From Sphingopyxis sp. MSC1_008 (GTDB lineage: Bacteria; Pseudomonadota; Alphaproteobacteria; Sphingomonadales; Sphingomonadaceae), in contig NZ_JALPRD010000007.1 in NCBI RefSeq assembly GCF_023197165.1, positions 186,001-250,000 on the forward strand: 64,000 nt of DNA. Reading direction: 5' to 3'. Made by a program: the position numbers and the translations under genes. Of the stretch, positions 60,231 to 64,000 are shown piece after piece. The first letter of the stretch is position 1; every line of letters starts with the position of its first letter. The notes under the pieces are model-generated. The model searched no databases. It saw only the letters and a list, made by a program, of their open reading frames with translations, and had not been told where the DNA came from.

Positions 60231-61822
60231 TACTTTTCGCGTGTTATGCTGGCCCAATCGAGATCGAAGCGCGCCAGATATTTGCGCAGCCGGTCGGCGT
60301 CGTTCGTCGATTTGCGCTGCGCGCGCGAGGCGGAGAATAATTGCCGCCCGGCGGCCGACAGGCTGCCGCAATCGCTGCAAGTCCTGACGACATAGGCGAG
60401 CTGAACGCGGTCGAACGGATCGATTTGCGCGAGCTGATTGGGCGACAATAAAGCCTCGAGTCCATCGCCCACCTTTTTGTCACCCGACCAAAGCGAATGA
60501 AGCCGGGACGCTTCCAACGCGACGGTGTCGACGTCAATGCGCCCGGTCTGACTCAGCGTAGCCATGCGCGTAACACTGGCGGCGAGGTCCCGAAAATTGC
60601 CGCGCCAGCGTGATCCAGGATCTTCGGCGAAGCGCAGATAGCGATCGCGCGCTTCCTTATTAAAGGTCACCCGCATCCCCTCGCGTTCGGCAAACCGCTC
60701 GAGCTCATAGTCGAGGTTGGGGGCGATATCCTCGCGGCGCTGGGCCAGGCCAGGGAGGCTGAATGTCCAGAGGTTGAGACGCGCAAATAGATCCTCGCGA
60801 AACCGCCCCGCCGCTACTTCGTCCACGAGGTCGCGATTGGTGCCGGCAATGAGCTGAAAAGCGCTCGCGGCCTCCTTGTCGGAGCCTACCGGTAAAAAGA
60901 CCCCGTCTTCGATCGCCCGCAGGATCATCGCCTGCTCATCGAGACCGAGCTCGCCGATTTCGTCGAGGAAAAGGACGCCTTTGTCTGCGGTCTTGAGTAG
61001 GCCCGGACGGTCCTGGACCGCGCCGGTGAACGCGCCCTTGCGATGCCCGAACAGCGCCGACATCGCGCTATCGCCCTTGAGGGTAGCACAGTTGACCTCG
61101 ACGAAGGCGCCGCCGATCTGGTGCCTCAACTTTTTGAGCTCATAGATCTTACGAGCGAGCTGGCTTTTCCCTGCGCCCGTCGGACCCATGAGGAGGATTG
61201 GCGCACGGCTGCGTACCGCGACCTGCTCGATCTCGTCGATCATGCGGTTGAAGGCGGCGTTGCGGGTCTCGATACCATTCTTAAGGAAGCTCGCGCTTTC
61301 TGCGCTCGCCTCGGCAAAGCGCGTCGCGATGCTGTCGTACCGCGAAAGGTCGAGATCGATGGCGCTCCATGTTCCCACCGGCTGCGGCGCGCCGCGTTGC
61401 GGCTGCGTCTGGAGCAGCTTGCCGGGCAGGTAGCGCGCCTCCGTCAAAAGGAAGAGGCAGATCTGCGCAACGTGCGTACCTGTTGTGATGTGAATCAGAT
61501 AATCCTGATTGTCGGGATCGAACGGAAAGCTGCGCGCGAAGTCGAGGAGCTTTCCATAAACCTCCTCGAAATCCCAAGGGTCATCAAAGTCCAGGAGATG
61601 TGGAGCCACTTCGGTCTCGGGCGACACGTCGCGGATATCGTCGGCGACATATTCCGCGAGGCGGCGGTGATGGGTGCCGTGGAGCAGTACAAAGCGATCG
61701 ACCCGTAGATCTTCCTGCATGCAGATGCTGACCGTGGGCCGCCACTTATTCCAGCGGGAGGGGCCGAACTTGGCAGCGTCGAGCGTCGAGCCCAGAAAGC
61801 CAATGACAGTGAGCGGTTTCAT
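60230..61822 (-). CDS. rtcR: RtcR, sigma-54 activator of RNA-repair genes
   Basis: A 530-residue activator. Residues 1-180 form the CARF-like sensory domain (TVIGFLGSTLDA, FVLLHGTHHRRLAEYVADDI, HITTGTHVAQICLFLLTEA), which in RtcR binds RNA-derived ligands. The AAA+ domain has Walker A GPTGAGKS at 213-220, the sigma-54 contact loop GAFTGA at 263-268 and Walker B VLFLDEIGE at 283-291. The C-terminal part carries the DNA-binding helices. It is divergent from rtcB, whose sigma-54 promoter lies at 61966. ATG 61822 is the natural start. Confidence 0.95.
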   Translation of the reverse strand: MKPLTVIGFLGSTLDAAKFGPSRWNKWRPTVSICMQEDLRVDRFVLLHGTHHRRLAEYVADDIRDVSPETEVAPHLLDFDDPWDFEEVYGKLLDFARSFPFDPDNQDYLIHITTGTHVAQICLFLLTEARYLPGKLLQTQPQRGAPQPVGTWSAIDLDLSRYDSIATRFAEASAESASFLKNGIETRNAAFNRMIDEIEQVAVRSRAPILLMGPTGAGKSQLARKIYELKKLRHQIGGAFVEVNCATLKGDSAMSALFGHRKGAFTGAVQDRPGLLKTADKGVLFLDEIGELGLDEQAMILRAIEDGVFLPVGSDKEAASAFQLIAGTNRDLVDEVAAGRFREDLFARLNLWTFSLPGLAQRREDIAPNLDYELERFAEREGMRVTFNKEARDRYLRFAEDPGSRWRGNFRDLAASVTRMATLSQTGRIDVDTVALEASRLHSLWSGDKKVGDGLEALLSPNQLAQIDPFDRVQLAYVVRTCSDCGSLSAAGRQLFSASRAQRKSTNDADRLRKYLARFDLDWASITREK

Positions 61823-61965
61823 GGTTCAAGATTATACAGAAATATAAATGACGATATAGATATCTCTCACCCAAACGAAAGCGAGGGGGCGATTCCGGAA
61901 TTCACAGTCGAAGATATTGTTATATGACAATGGAATATAGCGAATATGCGCTTGGCGAATCCACT

Positions 61966-61981
61966 TGGCACGGCTTCTGCA
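61966..61981 (+). promoter_or_regulatory. Sigma-54 promoter of rtcB
   Basis: TGGCACGGCTTCTGCA matches the -24/-12 consensus (TGGCAC, then TTGCA with one change). It lies 161 bases before the rtcB start and is divergent from rtcR. The 140 bases to its left are AT-rich by local standards and should hold the RtcR-binding sites. Confidence 0.85.
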
Positions 61982-61992
61982 ATCATATGGGC

Positions 61993-62118
61993 GTCGGGGT
62001 TCACGTCTCCCGACAGGACGGAGCGATGGGGCGGCCGGAATAGGCCGGCCGCCCCAGAACGCATTTGAGCCGATGTGAAGAATGTTCGGCAAGTCTCGCC
62101 TCAACGCGTAGCTTGCCG
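61993..62118 (+). other. Structured 5' leader of rtcB (possible small RNA)
   Basis: Three hairpins fit between the promoter and rtcB. GTCGGG/CCCGAC (61993-61998 with 62009-62014) has a loop starting GTTCAC. An 11-base-pair stem GGGGCGGCCGG (62028-62038 with 62045-62055) has loop AATAGG. CGGCAAG/CTTGCCG pairs 62087-62093 with 62112-62118. Other rtc operons carry small RNAs, so a processed RNA or regulatory leader is possible; a simple untranslated leader cannot be excluded. Confidence 0.5.
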
Positions 62119-62142
62119 CAAAGAGAAAGCAGGAGGTCAGCC

Positions 62143-63369
62143 ATGACCCAGACGACCTATGAAGTGCTGAATGTCGAGGGCGGACGCCCGGTCAAGATGT
62201 GGACCCGCGGCGTGCCGGTAGAGGATGGCGCCCGCGCGCAGCTTCGCAAGGCGGCGCAGATGCCGTTCGTGTTCAAGCATGTCGCGGCGATGCCCGACGT
62301 CCATGTCGGCATCGGCGCGACGGTCGGATCTGTCATCCCGACCAAAGGCGCGGTGATCCCGGCAGCGGTAGGCGTCGACATTGGCTGCGGCATGATGGCG
62401 GCGCGCACCACGCTGATGGCGCACGATCTGCCCGACAATCTGGAAGCAATCCGTTCGGCAATTGAGGCCGCGGTGCCGCACGGCCGCTCGGTCGGTCGCG
62501 GCCGGCGCGACCATGGTTCGTGGGGCGATCCCCCGCAGGCCATCGTCGATGCCTGGGCGACGCTCGCCGAGCGTTTCGGTCATATCGTCGCCAAGCATCC
62601 GCGGCTGAAGAACACCAACAATCTTACGCATCTGGGGACGCTTGGAACGGGCAACCATTTCATCGAGCTGTGCCTCGACCAGGATGCGCGCGTATGGGTG
62701 ATGCTGCATTCGGGATCGCGCGGCGTTGGCAATGCGATCGGCACCTACTTCATCGAGCTGGCGAAGAAGGACATGCGCAAGTGGTTCATCAACCTGCCCG
62801 ATGAAGACCTCGCTTACTTTCCGGAAGGGACGGACCATTTCGACGAATATGTCGAAGCGGTGGGTTGGGCGCAGGACTTTGCGGCGCTGAATCGGCGCAT
62901 GATGATGGCGAACGTCATTGCCGCGCTCCGGCAGCAGATCGCGAAGCCCTTTGAAGCCGAAGCCGAAGCGGTGAACTGCCATCACAATTATGTGACGCGC
63001 GAAAACCATTTCGGCGAGAATGTGCTGGTCACCCGAAAGGGGGCGGTGCGTGCGGCGAAGGGCACGATGGGAATCATCCCTGGTTCGATGGGCGCGAAAT
63101 CGTTCATCGTGCGCGGGCTCGGCAACCCGGAGTCGTTCGACAGCTGCAGCCATGGCGCTGGCCGCGTCATGAGCCGCACCGCGGCTAAGAAGCTCGTCAC
63201 CCTTGAGGAGCATATTGCCGACACCGCAGGCGTGGAATGCCGCAAGGACGAAGGCGTCATTGACGAAACGCCCAAGGCCTACAAGCCGATCGAGGCGGTG
63301 ATGGCGGCGCAGGCCGATCTCGTCGAAATCGTTCATACGCTGAAGCAGGTGGTGTGCGTGAAGGGGTGA
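62143..63369 (+). CDS. rtcB: RtcB, 3'-phosphate/5'-OH RNA ligase
   Basis: A 408-residue RtcB, the same length as the E. coli protein. Metal-binding Cys82 is in VGVDIGCGM, then LGTLGTGNHFIEL, LHSGSRGVGN, NCHHNY, and the guanylylated His337 in CSHGAGRVMSR. It ligates 2',3'-cyclic or 3'-phosphate RNA ends to 5'-OH ends using GTP and manganese, repairing cleaved RNAs. AGGAGG precedes ATG 62143. It lies downstream of a sigma-54 promoter and divergent from rtcR, and is followed 43 bases later by rtcA, the classic operon. Confidence 0.96.
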   Translation: MTQTTYEVLNVEGGRPVKMWTRGVPVEDGARAQLRKAAQMPFVFKHVAAMPDVHVGIGATVGSVIPTKGAVIPAAVGVDIGCGMMAARTTLMAHDLPDNLEAIRSAIEAAVPHGRSVGRGRRDHGSWGDPPQAIVDAWATLAERFGHIVAKHPRLKNTNNLTHLGTLGTGNHFIELCLDQDARVWVMLHSGSRGVGNAIGTYFIELAKKDMRKWFINLPDEDLAYFPEGTDHFDEYVEAVGWAQDFAALNRRMMMANVIAALRQQIAKPFEAEAEAVNCHHNYVTRENHFGENVLVTRKGAVRAAKGTMGIIPGSMGAKSFIVRGLGNPESFDSCSHGAGRVMSRTAAKKLVTLEEHIADTAGVECRKDEGVIDETPKAYKPIEAVMAAQADLVEIVHTLKQVVCVKG

Positions 63370-63412
63370 CCCTTCACGCCGCCCTCGGCCACTTTCAAAA
63401 AAGAACAGAAAA

Positions 63413-64000
63413 ATGATCACCATTGACGGCTCAGAAGGCGAAGGCGGCGGCCAGGTTCTGCGCTACGCATGCGCGCTGTCGCTTCTTACCGGCGAGCCCT
63501 TCGCAATCGAAAATATTCGCGGCGGGCGCGAAAAGCCGGGGCTCATGCGTCAGCATGTAACCGCGATCGAAGCCGCATGCGTAATTGGTAACGCAGAGTG
63601 CTCCGGTCTGGCCGTAGGTTCGACTAGCATCAGCTTTCGGCCGGGCACCGTGACACCCGGCGACTATCATTTTGCCGTCGGCACGGCCGGCAGCACGGGT
63701 CTCGTGCTTCAGACGGTCCTTGTGCCGCTGATGCTCGCGAGCGCGCCCTCGCGGCTTGTGATTGAGGGGGGCACCCATGCCCTGGCGGCACCCCCGTTCG
63801 ACTTTATCGAGCGGACGCTGCTCCCGATCATTAACCGCATGGGGCCGACCGTTGCGGCAAGGCTGGTCCGGCACGGTTTCTTTCCGCGTGGGGGTGAGGG
63901 CGGTAAAAACATCCTCATCTTTTCGGACGGGACCGGCCAATATGGCGGTGTGCGCCCCGATCAGCGATTGTCGAACATATATAAGATGTACCGCGCGATG
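63413..64000 (+). CDS. RtcA N-terminal half fused in frame to a DUF2235 domain (runs off window)
   Basis: The frame from ATG 63413 to the window end is open for 196 codons. The first about 165 residues are an RNA 3'-terminal phosphate cyclase N-terminus: ITIDGSEGEGGGQVLRYACAL, REKPGLMRQHVTAIEAA, HFAVGTAGSTGLVLQTVLVPL, GGTHALAAPPFDFIERTLLP and HGFFPRGGEGG. Then the sequence changes to KNILIFSDGTGQYGGVRPDQ and RLSNIYKMYRAM, the start of a DUF2235 (alpha/beta-hydrolase, Tle-related) protein. The C-terminal RtcA half, including the adenylylated His, is missing. It is either a deletion fusion or an assembly join. The ribosome-binding site is weak. Confidence 0.8.
   Translation, partial: MITIDGSEGEGGGQVLRYACALSLLTGEPFAIENIRGGREKPGLMRQHVTAIEAACVIGNAECSGLAVGSTSISFRPGTVTPGDYHFAVGTAGSTGLVLQTVLVPLMLASAPSRLVIEGGTHALAAPPFDFIERTLLPIINRMGPTVAARLVRHGFFPRGGEGGKNILIFSDGTGQYGGVRPDQRLSNIYKMYRAM

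Noticed and set aside
61993-62014. A tRNA gene fragment suggested by the GTTCAC loop hairpin.
   Set aside because: No acceptor, D or anticodon arm can be assembled around it.

Overview
The window is GC-rich and reads as a chromosomal or large-replicon segment of a sphingomonad (Sphingomonadaceae, closest in flavour to Sphingopyxis or Sphingomonas). The reasons are three large TonB-dependent receptors with sphingomonad/Caulobacter-style N-termini, many four-base start/stop overlaps, exported glycan-degrading enzymes, and short intergenic palindromic repeats typical of this family. This placement is by eye; no search was run.

Layout. (1) 1-8667: a mannan or high-mannose N-glycan module with three GH92 alpha-mannosidases (the first cut by the window edge), one GH125 exo-alpha-1,6-mannosidase and a ROK sugar kinase. 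The first GH92 has Gln where the usual catalytic-acid Glu sits. (2) 8664-21171: a CPA1 Na+/H+ antiporter, an SDR plus enoyl-CoA-hydratase-like operon behind a perfect palindrome, two sulfatases around a TetR gene with similar palindromes at both sulfatase promoters, a winged-helix/TPR regulator, a methyltransferase, an amidohydrolase and a UPF0324 putative sulfate exporter. (3) 20071-39642: what looks like a sulfoquinovose / sulfoquinovosyl-glycerol utilisation locus. It has a LacI regulator with three matching operators, an MFS importer, an aldo-keto reductase and an SsuD-like flavin monooxygenase in one operon, an Fe-dependent alcohol dehydrogenase with a second MFS carrier, a TIM-barrel isomerase, a glycerol kinase-like / FAD oxidase / GlpD operon with a LysR gene, and a TonB receptor upstream of a GH31 enzyme carrying the full sulfoquinovosidase K-E-R-W-Y residue set. 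(4) 40190-42588: LysR, a phytanoyl-CoA-dioxygenase-like enzyme and an SsuE-like FMN reductase. (5) 42636-58703: an alginate locus with two TonB receptors, PL6 and PL17 lyases, a hexuronate-type MFS carrier, a DEH-reductase-like SDR, an SGNH esterase, a GntR/FadR regulator, a FAH-superfamily protein and KDG kinase. (6) 58704-64000: a patchwork RNA-repair segment. Two gene remnants meet at one junction, followed by a ParB/RepB-like gene, rtcR, a sigma-54 promoter with a structured leader, rtcB, and an rtcA that passes in frame into the start of a DUF2235 domain just before the window ends.

How it works together (inference). Modules 1 and 5 feed hexoses and KDPG into central metabolism. Module 3 would take up sulfoquinovosyl-glycerol through TonB and MFS carriers. 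The leaderless GH31 would cleave it in the cytoplasm. The monooxygenase would remove sulfite, the aldo-keto reductase would make glucose, the released glycerol would go through the kinase and GlpD, and sulfate would leave by the UPF0324 protein. The FMN reductase in module 4 is the only flavin-reductase candidate I see for the monooxygenase.
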